Below are positions 38,201-50,191 of a stretch of 64,000 nucleotides of DNA, piece by piece (the first letter of the stretch is position 1; every line of letters starts with the position of its first letter). Below the pieces are notes generated by a model that was not told where the DNA came from, ran no database searches, and saw only the letters and a list, made by a program, of their open reading frames with translations. Made by a program: the position numbers and the translations under genes. The stretch covers positions 738,824-802,823 of the forward strand of contig CH002510.1 in the NCBI GenBank assembly GCA_000149265.1. Reading direction: 5' to 3'. Source of the DNA: Ciona savignyi. Its lineage: Eukaryota; Chordata; Ascidiacea; Phlebobranchia; Cionidae.

Positions 38201-39600
38201 CATAGTCGGTAGTTGAAAGCGATTTAAAGCTTCTTACTGGGCTTAGCAGACGGCCTGGAGCAAGACAGGTACTTGGCGAGGTATAACGCTTTTGCTTATA
38301 CACGATTGTGCAAGCCCGCCTAGGGGTCCAACTATCACATTACAAGCAAGTCCATTTACTACAATTAACTAATGCTACCTGTTTTTATAACGTAATACGA
38401 CACACTAGTTTAAAATGGACAATTTAAAAACAATTCTGCTGAAATCCCCTGAGGTAGACAGTCGGTCGATCGTTTTTTTAAGAATTAAAATATATAGAAT
38501 TCCAAACTTTTTTAAACCAAACAGTACCTCTACATCTGTTTATAATTTTCATTTAATTCAATACTTAAATATCAGGCTACCTGTGATAACTAGGCTATAA
38601 AATACATAATTTGATGAAAAATAAAACAAATATATTTTTTTAATCTCCCTTTAGCACTTAGTGCCTGTCTTTAAAACGTCTCTATGTATCTCTGGCTTCC
38701 ACATAGGACAGCATTGTCATATTATAACTGAAACTTCTTACTATAACGTTTACACCAAAGGAACACTTCATGCACACTCTTCCTGCTTTAGGTGTGTTTT
38801 TATTGGACATGCGCAAATATACTTGCTAATCTCTATCGCCAATAGTGACAAGTCTATTCTCTTCATGAAAGCAACTGGAATTAAAATGCGGTAAATATAA
38901 AAATCAATATAAGAAAATTAACTGATTGATTCGTTTGTGCTTATAAGCTCAAAATTTATATCTTGTTCCAACGTTTTATAACAACCCATTTTTTTGTGTT
39001 TAGCCTATATAAGTCTCAGTACGAAAAATGCAGGGCGTTTGGACACCACATGTATACAGTCGGGATACCAGAGATGTTGAATGAAATATATTAAAAAGTT
39101 ATTCCTGTAAAGTTTCGAAACAACAATCCTTCTGCTGACTGCAGACTGTCAATGCTATTACAAACTAAGCACACCTACCGGCAAACTGTCGCCGGTTTGA
39201 TACGTTAGAAACATAGCTTTAGTTTTTTGTTCATTATATTAAATTTTACTTTTTTTAAACATTTTCATTAGGTAGGCAGATCGACAGGTAACGAATTGAC
39301 TCAGAAAGTATTAAAAATACAACAATATTCCCTGTATAACTTAATAACCATACCGCCAACAAACAAACCGATGTTTGAAAACAGGGCTATCAGCTAATTA
39401 AGTCAACGTTTTCCTATAGGCGTCTGACCGTTATTTATAACATCCCAAGGAAACCAATCCTAAATATATAAATATATATATACGCAATCAATTGTAAGTG
39501 TTAGAAAATATGAATTATTTAAAATAATAAAAATTTGACAAAAGAAACTAAAAAAAGAGTATAGTGAAGTTTGGAAAATCAACAGGAAATTAATTTCAAC
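35244..39600. other. Unassigned region upstream of the Wnt gene
   Basis: No confident gene. A stretch at 37573-37743 (plus) is open, preceded by an acceptor-like tattaaatacag and ending at a gtaaca donor. Its Ser/Glu/Thr-rich translation (for example QQHESSASSQESRESD) resembles no family I know, and I leave it uncalled. The Wnt promoter should lie near the start of this region, but no core element stands out. Confidence 0.4.
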
Positions 39601-39628
39601 GTTTTAAGACTAGTAATGGCGAGTGTGC

Positions 39629-39725
39629 GGTCGTGTGGCCGAATGGTTAACGCTTCCGATACATATACCAATTATATATAAAAAAAGGTCCTTATGATGA
39701 GCTCATCATGAGTTCAAAACTTTGC
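39629..39725 (+). pseudogene. tRNA-like sequence with a serine/leucine-type head
   Basis: The head GTCGTGTGGCCGAATGGTTA resembles the 5' half of a class-II tRNA. A B-box-like GAGTTCAAAAC follows about 75 nt later. Arms are interrupted by AT-rich sequence, so it is likely a tRNA-derived repeat rather than a working gene. Confidence 0.45.
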
Positions 39726-39958
39726 TCAGTAAAGTTGCTTAGTATAACCAATAAAATCTCTCTATGTGCGGCCGGCTCTGACAAGTGGTACTCTTAGTCA
39801 TGGTGTTTAAATAAGTATTTTGCTGAGTCACAATGAGGGAACCGCCGCATCCATGTACGGTTGCTAAAAACATGTCTTTAGTTTTTTCACTTGTTAAGAT
39901 GTGCAGTTTTGTTAGTTATAAGCAGAGAGCTTAGTGAAATAAATGTGTTAAATAGGCA

Positions 39959-40161
39959 TTTGCGACGTGTTTTCTTTAGAAGAAGTTGCCGATGTACGGA
40001 GAGGTGCTAGCTCGGAAGTTTTAAGGAAAAAAATGGAAGGTTGTGGGTTAAGATTGCAGATCCACAGCTTTGTGGCCATGGTAAGAGACGAACCAAACTC
40101 TTTGAGTTTGTCGACAATCGTAATTCCATTTCGCGACACGCCAGGATACCAAATCGTCTAG
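39959..40161 (+). other. Isolated exon-like open frame, function unknown
   Basis: An acceptor-like aaatag precedes an open frame reading ICDVFSLEEVADVRRGASS and onwards to a stop at 40161. A gtaaga donor candidate follows GTGGCCATG near 40082. The EVADVRRG...SEVLRKK spacing is loosely like a PH-domain core of phospholipase C proteins, but this is a weak resemblance and no neighbouring exon was found. It could be chance or a gene fragment. Confidence 0.2.
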
Positions 40162-40334
40162 GACGCCGAATCGGGACTTGCACATATGTTGGCAACCGAA
40201 CTATAGATATAATGTGAGCAGAGAAACCTTTGTGGTTGCGCGCCACATCATCATCCGTAAATATTGCTGTAACTTTATCTGCTTGTGTGGCCACAGCACT
40301 TATCAAACGTAAGCAAAGTTCTTAGTGTGAAATG

Positions 40335-40410
40335 ATTGTGTGGCCGAATGGTTGACGCGAACAGTTCATGTAAACAAACATCTATATCAAAAACGTTCTT
40401 GGCCACGAAC
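40335..40410 (+). repeat. tRNA-like repeat, copy left of gap
   Basis: GTGTGGCCGAATGGTTGACG followed by AACAGTTCATGTAAACAAAC and CGTTCTTGGCCACGAA. A nearly identical copy lies at 40563-40629 on the other side of the N gap, and its head also matches 39629. Confidence 0.65.
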
Positions 40411-40462
40411 AATTTTTTATTTTACACAGGAGACGTTTAAACAAATATTCTCTCTATCTCTT

Positions 40463-40562
40463 NNNNNNNNNNNNNNNNNNNNNNNNNNNNNNNNNNNNNN
40501 NNNNNNNNNNNNNNNNNNNNNNNNNNNNNNNNNNNNNNNNNNNNNNNNNNNNNNNNNNNNNN
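40463..40562. other. Assembly gap (100 N)
   Basis: A run of exactly 100 N between two near-identical tRNA-like repeat copies, which probably caused the assembly break. Confidence 0.99.
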
Positions 40563-40629
40563 GCCGAATGGTTGACGCGACCAGTTCATGTAAACAAACA
40601 TCTATATCGAAAACGTTCTTGTCCACGAA
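40563..40629 (+). repeat. tRNA-like repeat, copy right of gap
   Basis: It starts inside the shared head (GCCGAATGGTTGACGCG) at the gap edge and continues nearly identically to the copy at 40335-40410 up to GTCCACGAA. Confidence 0.65.
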
Positions 40630-41874
40630 ACAGTTAAAACACTGTTACATAAATCCTTAGATAAATATGCAACTAAAAATTAAAGGGTCTTCAACGTTCC
40701 TTAAAAAATGTTTACCTAAAATTGCCAAGCTGGTACCCCTCGGTACATCGGGAATTTTTTCCTGACAAAACAGGTAAAAAGTTTTAAGCTTTGCTTGTTC
40801 AGCTATATATAAATCAAATCGAGTTTGTGCTTTTTTTTGTATTTTCGTTTAGTTGAAATAGTGCAATGGGCACAACGCGTAAAGCATAAATATTAAAAAA
40901 GAAAAAAAAAACCATGCAAGGCTGCTGTCAGTTCTACGATTGAAACCATTTTTAAAACTTTTGTTGGAGCACAAATTGTCGAAATTTAACCTACAAGTGT
41001 TCTGGTGAAATAATGAGGAGTAAACGTACTATTTAAAGGTTTTGTATAAATGAGCTGCATTGTTCGCACAGCTTGTAACAAGGAACACTAGGTGTCAGCA
41101 GATGGATGGTTCAGGTTGTGTTATGTATATGCAATTATCTGAAAAGCATAAAATATAACGTCAGGTATTTTAAAATGAGCAAAGTGCCACAAAATTAAAT
41201 AAATAAAATGATGTTGGCTGCAGTTAAAACGTACCAACTTTATACAAATTTTGAGAGATACAGTCACTTGAATTGGAAAACGCTTGCATTGTATAAAAAG
41301 ATAGGGAAAAATCAAGAAAAGGCAAAAAGAATAAGAAATGGGAACATTTAATTGAATCATCAAGAAGAAATAAAAAAATGCAGCAATTTCAACAGCAAAA
41401 ATAGTGAATCAATCTACAACTGGGAAAATTTTTAGTCCGTCAATAAAATTTTGATAATTTAGAGTTCAACACTAAATAAGAAGAGAAACTTGCAAATAGA
41501 TTATGTGTTTTGGTACCAGGACTAAAATATTTTACCAAATCAGACTTAATTAAAAAAATACACAAAAATTGCCATGATGTTTTATCAAATAAAACCTCTT
41601 TATGAGTAATCAACAAAATTCAACAAATGTATTTGAATCAACTGAATGAAATAGTTTGTGATAGTTTGGTAAGGCAATTGAACTTTCAAGAGCAGTACTT
41701 ATGCTGAGACATCAGGCTGCTGTGAGTTCGACAACTCCATATTGCAAGATTTTATTGATTTGCAACGTTTCATAAAAGCAATTTCACTCTCCAAACTCGT
41801 ATTTTTCCGAACGTGTAGTGAAGGAGGTTCTTCTGTTTACGCATTTTGTTGGGAGCAGGCGTCAATGTAGGAGC
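40630..41874. other. AT-rich intergenic region and MAP3K 3' UTR
   Basis: No gene recognised. The minus-strand poly(A) signal AATAAA at 41756-41751 lies about 120 nt beyond the MAP3K stop codon and probably ends that transcript. Confidence 0.5.
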
Positions 41875-44800
41875 TCAGAAATAGTTGCCGTTAAACCATT
41901 TGTGGCTCATAAGGTCTTCTGCATAAGGACGCAGCTCCTTGTCAACGAATGTGATGGAAAGAAAAGCCTGTGAACAAATGAGTAGGTAAGCACTGTCAAA
42001 AAAACAATAAAAATATTTTTTTTATATATTTAAAAATAGACTAAAAAATTAGAGAACAACAAATTAGTTTATACAAAAAACACTATTTACTTTTGCTTCA
42101 TTAGAAACAGCAGGTGGAAGTTGTGGGGAAGTTGGCTGTGTGACAATCTTGAAAAGTGCAGCCATGGCTTCAAATTCGTACCACGGCGGTCTTGTTGTCA
42201 GCATCTCTACTACTGTGCATGCCAAACTCCTGTAATGATCATCGAAAATAGTATACAAAGCAATGGCTTTAACAAAATTATGCACATGACAACAAAAAAA
42301 TATGTTCCAACTCAATTTATTATACCAGTGAGTTTAGTTAACTTTTATATTTAAAAAAAATTCCTTTCGGGTTGAAATCAACGAAACAGTGCAATCATCA
42401 CATACCATATATCGGCTCTCCTGCCGTAACCCCTGCCTTCAATTACTTCTGGACTCATCCAATATGGGGTGCCTGTCAAATTGAGGGGTTAAACTTCACA
42501 ACATAAATGACATAACATTATACTTACCCACTACTGTTTGTCCTGACGAGGTAACAACGGTTTGCAACTTCTTTGCAGCACCAAAATCACCTGGTTAAAT
42601 TTGGATTGGTAAGTGCATATAGCAATGATACTTATGTTAAGTTGGATTACGGCTATGTAGTCCGTTGTGTAATGGAAACATAGCTATATATATATCATTA
42701 ATTGAATCCACTTGGTATAAGCCATAACGTCCGCCCTTTATAACGTCTAAACTATACATTTGATACCATGTTAAATCTTCTAAATATTAAAACAATAGTG
42801 TAACTACATTTTAGAGGTAGTTTTATTACTGAACAATAAATAAATGGTACACAAATCATGAAAACCTTGTTGAATCAAAGTTAAAACCATAAATGCAGCA
42901 CAGCAGTTGTTCATGTGTAAAGACCCTTACAGATGAAATTGCAGATGAAACCACTATTTTCACAAAACCCACATAGGTAGTTGAATAGTGTGATTTGCAT
43001 TCAACTTACCAAGCTTAACGTTGCCAGAAGAGTCACGTAGAACATTTGCACCTTTTATATCCCGGTGAACAATATGATATCTGTGTAAGTAGACCAAACC
43101 CTCGAGAATCTGGCGAGCATACTTGCATGTGACTGGCTCAGTGAGTGCTCCATACGCTTTGATCTCATCTTTCACCGAACCCTGTTTTTTCACCGAACAC
43201 AAAGTGAGCGGTTAAAAGTGTTTAAATGAATTGAATTATGAAGTTGTTGAATAATCAAGAACTCACCATAGCAGTATTTAGCTAATAAAACAATGATTTT
43301 TAAATGCTGAAAAAACAATTTTTTAAAAGTAATTGAACTTATACAACAAAAAATATTTTAAATAGACTTTTTAATTATGCATAAATTTTAATAAGGCTAC
43401 ACCTTCTGAGTTTTGAGAATATTTTTTACACGCAGATCAATGAGAAATGATACTACGCAACGACTTGTATAATCCTGGTGGAGTCAATTCGAGACCACAT
43501 AACTCGGCAATGCTAGGAGTCTTTACTGAATTGATCTGTTACGTATACATTAAAAATTTACATGACTCCTGCTAACAACAAAATATTGCTTCTGGTGGCA
43601 AAGCTTCTTTAATCTCACACATAGATAGGGAAAGAGACAACCTACCCCTGGCATGAACTCCATAAAGATAGAGAGTGTGTTGGAATCCTCCGTACAACCG
43701 TAATACTGGACTATCTTCTCATGTTGCAGTGAACGCAGAAACTCTATCTCAGTCTGCAGAGCTTTGATTTCCTGTAACAAACATTATGAGAGTGTGCATT
43801 GACTAAAGGTTATAAAAATTCGTTTGATAAACAAAATGTTGAAGATTCCTACCTTGGTAGCATCACTGTTATCGGCGAGAATTTCAACTTGTTTTACAGC
43901 TAATTCTCTACCAGTATCTGCATCATATGCAAGATATACTTTTCCAAATGCACCATGGCCAAGAACTTTGCCTTTCTTCCAATTCGATGGGGCTTTGGGG
44001 GCTAGAAAAGAAGGCGCACAAGGTTTTAATTATTTATTTTTAATTGTAAATGCAGTATAAAGAATGTCATTGGTTGCATTCTTTTTAGGTATTGCTTATA
44101 TTATTGACAAAATAATGAAACAATAAAAAGTATACCGGTAAAAACGTTAAAAAATGCTGAGCAATATCAGTGTAGTTTATGCTACTCACATTTAGAGCAA
44201 GGTGCTAGCAGAGGGTTGAAGCCGGCATCAATAGGAACAAAGTCGCTTCCACTTTTCCGGTTGTGGATTTGCTGGTTGGAACCTGGGTGTATTGGAGTGT
44301 ATGGTTGGATTTGGTTTAAACCCAGGTACATTGATATATATGATTGAATTTGATGGTTTGGAGTTGGCTATATTAATATTTATGGTTGGATTTGATAGTT
44401 ACAACCTGGGTATGTTAGTTTGTACAGAAAACAAACCCTGTCACTTCTAATGTGTGTGGTTTGTATGGGTTAGTTTGTGATGTTAAACTCACAAGGGTTA
44501 GAGATATAGGTATATCCCATGACCCGAATTACTACCAATTCAAATTACCAATTTGAAAGTGCATAAACAATTGTACGACAATGTAAAATGCCAATGGAAC
44601 AATTTTCTATTTCATATTCAGCAATTTTATAATGTTATATCATGGAATTTTAAAAAATTATATTCTAAAATTTCTAAATAAGATAAGTAATAACAATTTC
44701 CATTCTTTACTGGGTAACGATTATTCATTACTTTTAAAGAACTCCAGAAAACTTACAAATTTATTCCAGAAACATCAATTATTTCAAATGAAAATTAAAG

Positions 44801-47800
44801 TTATTATCATTACATAAAAGGAATGAAATACTAGGAAAAATTTTGTAAAATACGTTAATTTTGTAAAATGGGCTATAATAGCCCTAATGTATTAACCCTA
44901 ATACAATACTAAAATATTATGCACTCGCATGTGCATACCAGAAAAGGATCCCGTTGTAGAAACTTGATTATGAAGATCTTCCAGTTCCAAGCCACTGCTG
45001 GTGCTACTACAGTTGGATGACCTAGGTACACAAAGTTGTTTTCCACTTAAATCATTAAAACTTGTTTTTCAAAAGTGCACAGCGTAGGTATTGCAGAGAA
45101 GATCCTTGCAGCAAAACCTTCATTAATATTTTATGTGGAATTAACTGAACCAAGGTGCAGGTCAATAACCTCTTCGGGGATTTACGATTTGTCCAATAAT
45201 ATGGGCAAGCCGCAAGAACCTAATTGTTTGTTTACTTTCCACCTTTCGCAAACAATGGGGTAAGAGGAAACAATCCCCCATTAATAAATTTACTTCAAAT
45301 TACAACGTACATAAAATAAAGAACATGGAAGCGAAAAGGATTTTTGCAAACTATCTATCAATTAACTAAGCCATTTGTACCAGTTTAGTACAGACCAAGG
45401 CAATTTGCTTTTATTTGTGATAAACCTATTAATCCAATGTGACCAATCAAACCATCGTCGTGTTGTTTGCCCAAAGACACAACCGACTAGTTAGCGGCTG
45501 GATTCGCTGGCTTCCCAATGAAGGTTTGTCGCATTACTAAGAAAGCTACACCCCCAGCAGATACTCACATGATGTTGGTTGATGCTGAGAAATGGGAATG
45601 ACTTGGAAGGAACCGAGCATTTTGTATGGACGGCCTTATACGTGGAAATGACCGGGAATCTAAACATATCAACATATTAAATTTTCTCAGTTTAAGTACT
45701 TATTTATAAATAAGTAGGTTATTGTATTATTATTGTAATATGCCTTTTTTAATTATAATAAAAAGATACAAAATACTGGAAAATCACTAGAAATTTAAGT
45801 ATAATACTGATTTCTGACTAGGCATCTTTACAAACTATATTCAATACTAAAATGTACCTAGTACCAAAACACACAGGCATAATTTATCATATATAAGCAA
45901 AAGTTACACATGAACAAATATATCATTTGTCATATATTCTTATACTAAGTAAACAAAATATCATCCCCTACTTTCCAACTTTCTCTCTTCAACGGACATG
46001 TTCTGAGCATGAAGCCTGCGTGGGTATGTCCCCCCTTTCCGATGCATGGAGGGTGAGGTTTCCATATCCTCATCGGGGTAACCTGCTCCACGTAACCCCG
46101 ACTGCCATGATTCCCTGAATACATTGCATTTAAATGTATTTACCATCAAGAATAAAGGAATATATAATTTCTTAATTTACAATAATATACATAAGTATAT
46201 ATAATATTTGTAATCTGTTTAAATGAAATTATTTGATAAAAATAACAAAATTATATTATTTTATATGCTGTTCGTATATTAATTACACTTATGTAGCATT
46301 AGTAATCCGGTTATTAAACAATTAAAATATATTTGTTACAAAATTATAAAAATTTCAGTGATCTGTAGAAGGAATTTAAAATAAACGAAGTGATATGAAA
46401 GATAACCAGAAATGTTGTGAGAATATTACATACAGTGGTACTTAACACCCTTAGGCTTGTACTGAGAAATGAGTAATAAAGTATGACACATATTGAAGAC
46501 TACTAATTGGTATTACTGATGACACACAGCTACCTTTACTTTAACAAGGAATTGTATATCAAAATTATTTTAAATGGCTAAGATTGTCATGTAATGATGT
46601 AAATGATACATTAGTAATTAATTACCACACAACATGATCAAAACTTACAAGAGGTGGGCTAGAAGATATTCTTTTTGTATTAAATTATAGATATTAGAGC
46701 TACTAGCACAATTCAGCCTTTGGCAAGCTCTAATAATACACCGGTCCAAAGATCAGATTGTTACTTCTTATAACCAATTGTTTGACAAACTTACTTGAAT
46801 TAAATGACAGATAATGTAAGGTTTCAAGACACAATTGTAATTTGATAACTTACATTGCAATTTGTGGGCTGGATAATGAACTATCTAATGAAGTGGAACT
46901 GCTGTATGCCATGGAAGGAGGGCTAAACATCTGAAGAAATAAAACCAGAGCTATAAATTCTAAACTGCTACATACCGGTACATAATTAGTATTTAAAGAC
47001 TATTTCTATTATATTATATGAAATGACCTTGATGTTAGCAAAACAAAAAGAAAGAATATGACATGACATACCAGCATATGTTAAGGATGCAGCAAGTGCA
47101 CTTGATGCAAGATTTTTAGACCGTGACGCAAGGGTTAAAAAAGTACAAATAACGTATGACGTCACAGTTTAAAAATACACAGACAGCGTTAGACCTCATT
47201 TTGAAAATGAGCAGAGACGTGATGCCTTTTAGAGAAATATGTTAAGTCAGGAATTGTCGATTATGGTGGTTTATACACAAACCAGGCATGAAACTCCAAT
47301 CTTTGTGTTATATTTGGAAGCTATGCCCATTGCTAACTTTTTGCATTGTGTGTTTAATATCTCGGTAACGACACATGAATTCCTATACAGCTGATACAAA
47401 AATGTTTTAATCACAATAAACACATATTAAGGTGGCCACTAACAGTTCTTTAATCACAAGAATACAAAAATGTTAAAATCTGTTTTAGTACCGTACCGTG
47501 GTGTCTGGTATGAACTCTCCTTCGCTGTTTAGTGATGTGCGTGAACCGCGGTGACGTTGAATGATCTTATCATCGATTGTTCCAGGCGGCGGGGAATACC
47601 GATGTTTACGCTGCTGATCCACAGAACGTCGCTGTGGGTTTGAAGAATTCATTGTAACACACAATGTTGCATTAATTGCTTAACTTCTTAATAAAAAAAT
47701 ATTATTTTATATACTGCAAACATAGATTAAAAGATATATTTTTGGTTTTCAAACCTGTGTTGGAGATTTTAATCCTGGGGGCTGGGGTTCGGCAAAGGGT

Positions 47801-49041
47801 GATGAAAATGGTTTGTTGTATTCAAATGACCCAGGGGAGGATGAAGAGTGCGCTCTAGTGGTCGGAGTGTCAGATTGCCATGAGGGTGGAGAAGATGCAA
47901 CAACCTTTCAGAAGTGAGATTCATAATTTTAACTTGGCTGTAAAACATGGTGCATATATAGCCCTATGATAATTTCAATGTAAGCTTTGTCCTTCTACCT
48001 ATTTATCATTGTTTGCATATTGGAAACGTAACAATAGTTATTTTAATATAATATGAGATGTTTCAGGAATTGTGATAAAAAGTCATTTAGTTATAGTGCA
48101 ATATTAACAAAAAAGTCCCTTTATTATACACAAACATTAGCCATCTTACAAGTTCCACTAAATGAATTTTCAAGTTTCTCAGGTTACTGCTACGGTCTAG
48201 TAGTTCCATTACTTTGTCCACGTCTCCTTGATTATGAAGTGGAATCTGCAACTAAAAATAAAATGATTTAGATAGCCGCAAATAATCAGCGATTATAAAG
48301 TTATGAAGCATTTCTAATTTGAAAAGAAGCATTTTAACACAAATGATTTGTGTATAAAATAACCACCTCATTGTGTCCTCCTGTACAAAACAGCATGGAG
48401 AGGGGCTTTCCGTAAATTCTCTTCACGGTTACTTGCAGATAATCAAATGTCAGGGGCCTAGGCATCTGCACAATACGCCGTTCGCTTTGAAACTCAAATT
48501 TTACCCGAACGCCCTGAAAATAAATTGCAAGAATTTTTAATACACTAACTTAACTTTAATTTTGGACACCCAAAAATGGTCAAAATAATGGCCTCAAAGA
48601 CAATAAATCTTACATTACATTGTTATTTTATAAGCATGATCTACCCATTTCGTGTGTATACCATTTTATCATATATTCATAAACTTCAGGGAAACAAATA
48701 CTATTTAACCCTATAAATGCATGTGCTGTGTGAAGTTGAAAAACACGTTTCTGCTACCTTGCAATTCTAGTATTAATAAATGTTTTATTTTAAAATACAA
48801 TTTATTTGTACAATAAGTTATTGAGATATTTTGATTAAAAACTTTAAAAATCAACCATAGTTAATTGCTTTATATGATAATATGGTACAAATTAAAATAC
48901 AATTGATTTTTTAAATAATATTAGACTAAAACAATACAGATAATATTGTAAATGTCAGCTTACTTTAGGCTGTTTAGCCTTATCCTGCAGAGCAGCGAGA
49001 TCATTAAATATTGAGTTTAGAGGGTCGTCCATCGGATTCAT
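41875..49041 (-). CDS. MAP3K2/MAP3K3 (MEKK2/3) orthologue, complete
   Basis: Serine/threonine kinase of the MEKK2/3 class, which acts above MEK5-ERK5 and other MAPK modules. Seventeen minus-strand exons with consistent phases give 635 residues (human proteins are close to 620): 49041-48964, 48513-48367, 48251-48150, 47904-47755, 47631-47497, 46930-46854, 46114-45972, 45659-45569, 45021-44939, 44282-44190, 44001-43853, 43771-43646, 43181-43010, 42590-42528, 42472-42406, 42229-42091, 41967-41875. The N-terminus [16 protein letters not shown] and a PB1 domain (GVRVKFEF...[14 protein letters not shown]) match the family. Linker motifs [20 protein letters not shown] and FPRIR are shared. The kinase shows [11 protein letters not shown] (Lys about 403), HRDIKGAN (Asp about 499), GDFG and [10 protein letters not shown]. 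It stops TGA at 41877-41875. One gene probably represents both vertebrate paralogues. Confidence 0.95.
44281..44425. repeat. Short diverged tandem repeat next to MAP3K exon 10
   Basis: Three to four copies of a unit of about 41 bp (ACCTGGGTGTATTGGAGTGT, then TATGGTTGGATTTGGTTT) begin at about 44281, 44320, 44362 and 44403. On the minus strand each unit carries an acceptor-like CCCAGGT; the one at 44284-44283 is the acceptor used for exon 10. Confidence 0.55.
45463..45535 (-). repeat. SINE fragment, copy 8 (minus strand)
   Basis: Blocks GCCCAAAGACACAACCGACT, TAGCGGCTGGATTCGC and AATGAAGGTTTGTCGCATTA match the head and proximal body of the SINE in reverse. The tail is missing. It lies in the MAP3K intron between exons 8 and 9. 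Confidence 0.55.
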
Positions 49042-50191
49042 GGTGATATCTAGCAAGTATACTTTATATTGTGCACATCATCTAACGTAACCACACCATA
49101 GTACTGCTAAGTCACAATACATCCCTGAAGATAAAATTAATTTCCTATGAATTCAACATCTCTTTGCATAATTGATCACGCAAGTTCTGATTAAACTTAA
49201 TTTCAACCAAAAAATTACACAAATACTGCTTGTCCATTTCACAAAGTGCTTTCTACTACAAAGCAAAAAGCATGGATAATAAAACACAACACTGTTTTAT
49301 ACCATTACTGCAATATGTGGTTATAATCGTAAATAGCAAAATAGGAAAACCTCATTCATAAATATTAAAATACAAGTTGTAAAAAAGTAGTAGGATACCA
49401 TATTGTACTTTATTTTAATCGGAATAGCACGGAACTGATTTTATATTGTGAATTTGATACAAGAATTCTTGCATTGAATGTTGTTTGTGTATATGCTAAT
49501 GGACAAATATTGATTTTAAGTATTAAAAGATGAATGGTTTGATTAAACTACTGTAAAAACTTGAAACTACAGTTAGCTGCCACTGTATTGCAATTAGAAC
49601 TGTTGAGCAAAAGATTGAGGGAATGTTCAGTTGTTTACAATCAGAGTAATAGTTAGTATTTATGATAGCATTTGTACTAAGGCACACATAGCAGTAAAGC
49701 ACTTACTTACACATTAGTAAAAGAGAAACCAGACACTACATTTCAATTAATGACAAAAATTGTTTGTTTGTTTTTTGCTTAAAGGTAGTGCATATAGAGA
49801 CAACATGATGGTAAAATTACCATCATGTTGCGAATGTAAAACATTTATTTATTGCATGGTACAATATGTAAGCGAAAATAGGTAAATACTTTCAGGTAAT
49901 TTAAAATAAAAGTTTGTAAAAATCGCTTAGGAGATTATATTATAATACTAATAAACTAGTATATTGCACAATAGTGTAAATAAAAATATTGTATATATAT
50001 AAAATGTGTAGCCTAAGTGTAGTACAAATTCCAAATGAATAAATTCTAATTTAGTTGTGCTTGTGCTGTGTATACATTTATGACATAGGCACTTATAAGT
50101 CAGGTACCAGTACAGTACATATATATAAAAAACAATAATTATTATCCACGAACTGCATAAAATAATGAAGATTTAAACTAAAAAAAACTAG
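49042..50191. other. MAP3K-SLC17A9 intergenic region
   Basis: No gene recognised. It should contain the MAP3K promoter and the 3' end of the downstream-reading SLC17A9-like gene. A 14-bp perfect inverted repeat with a 2-nt centre (CAACATGATGGTAA at 49801) is present. Confidence 0.45.
49801..49830. repeat. Perfect short palindrome
   Basis: CAACATGATGGTAA, two bases, then its exact reverse complement TTACCATCATGTTG. It could be a hairpin or a MITE remnant; no function can be assigned. Confidence 0.8.

Noticed and set aside
44271-44282. MAP3K exon 10 starting at 44271
   Set aside because: That acceptor would break phase with the previous exon; 44282 restores the frame.
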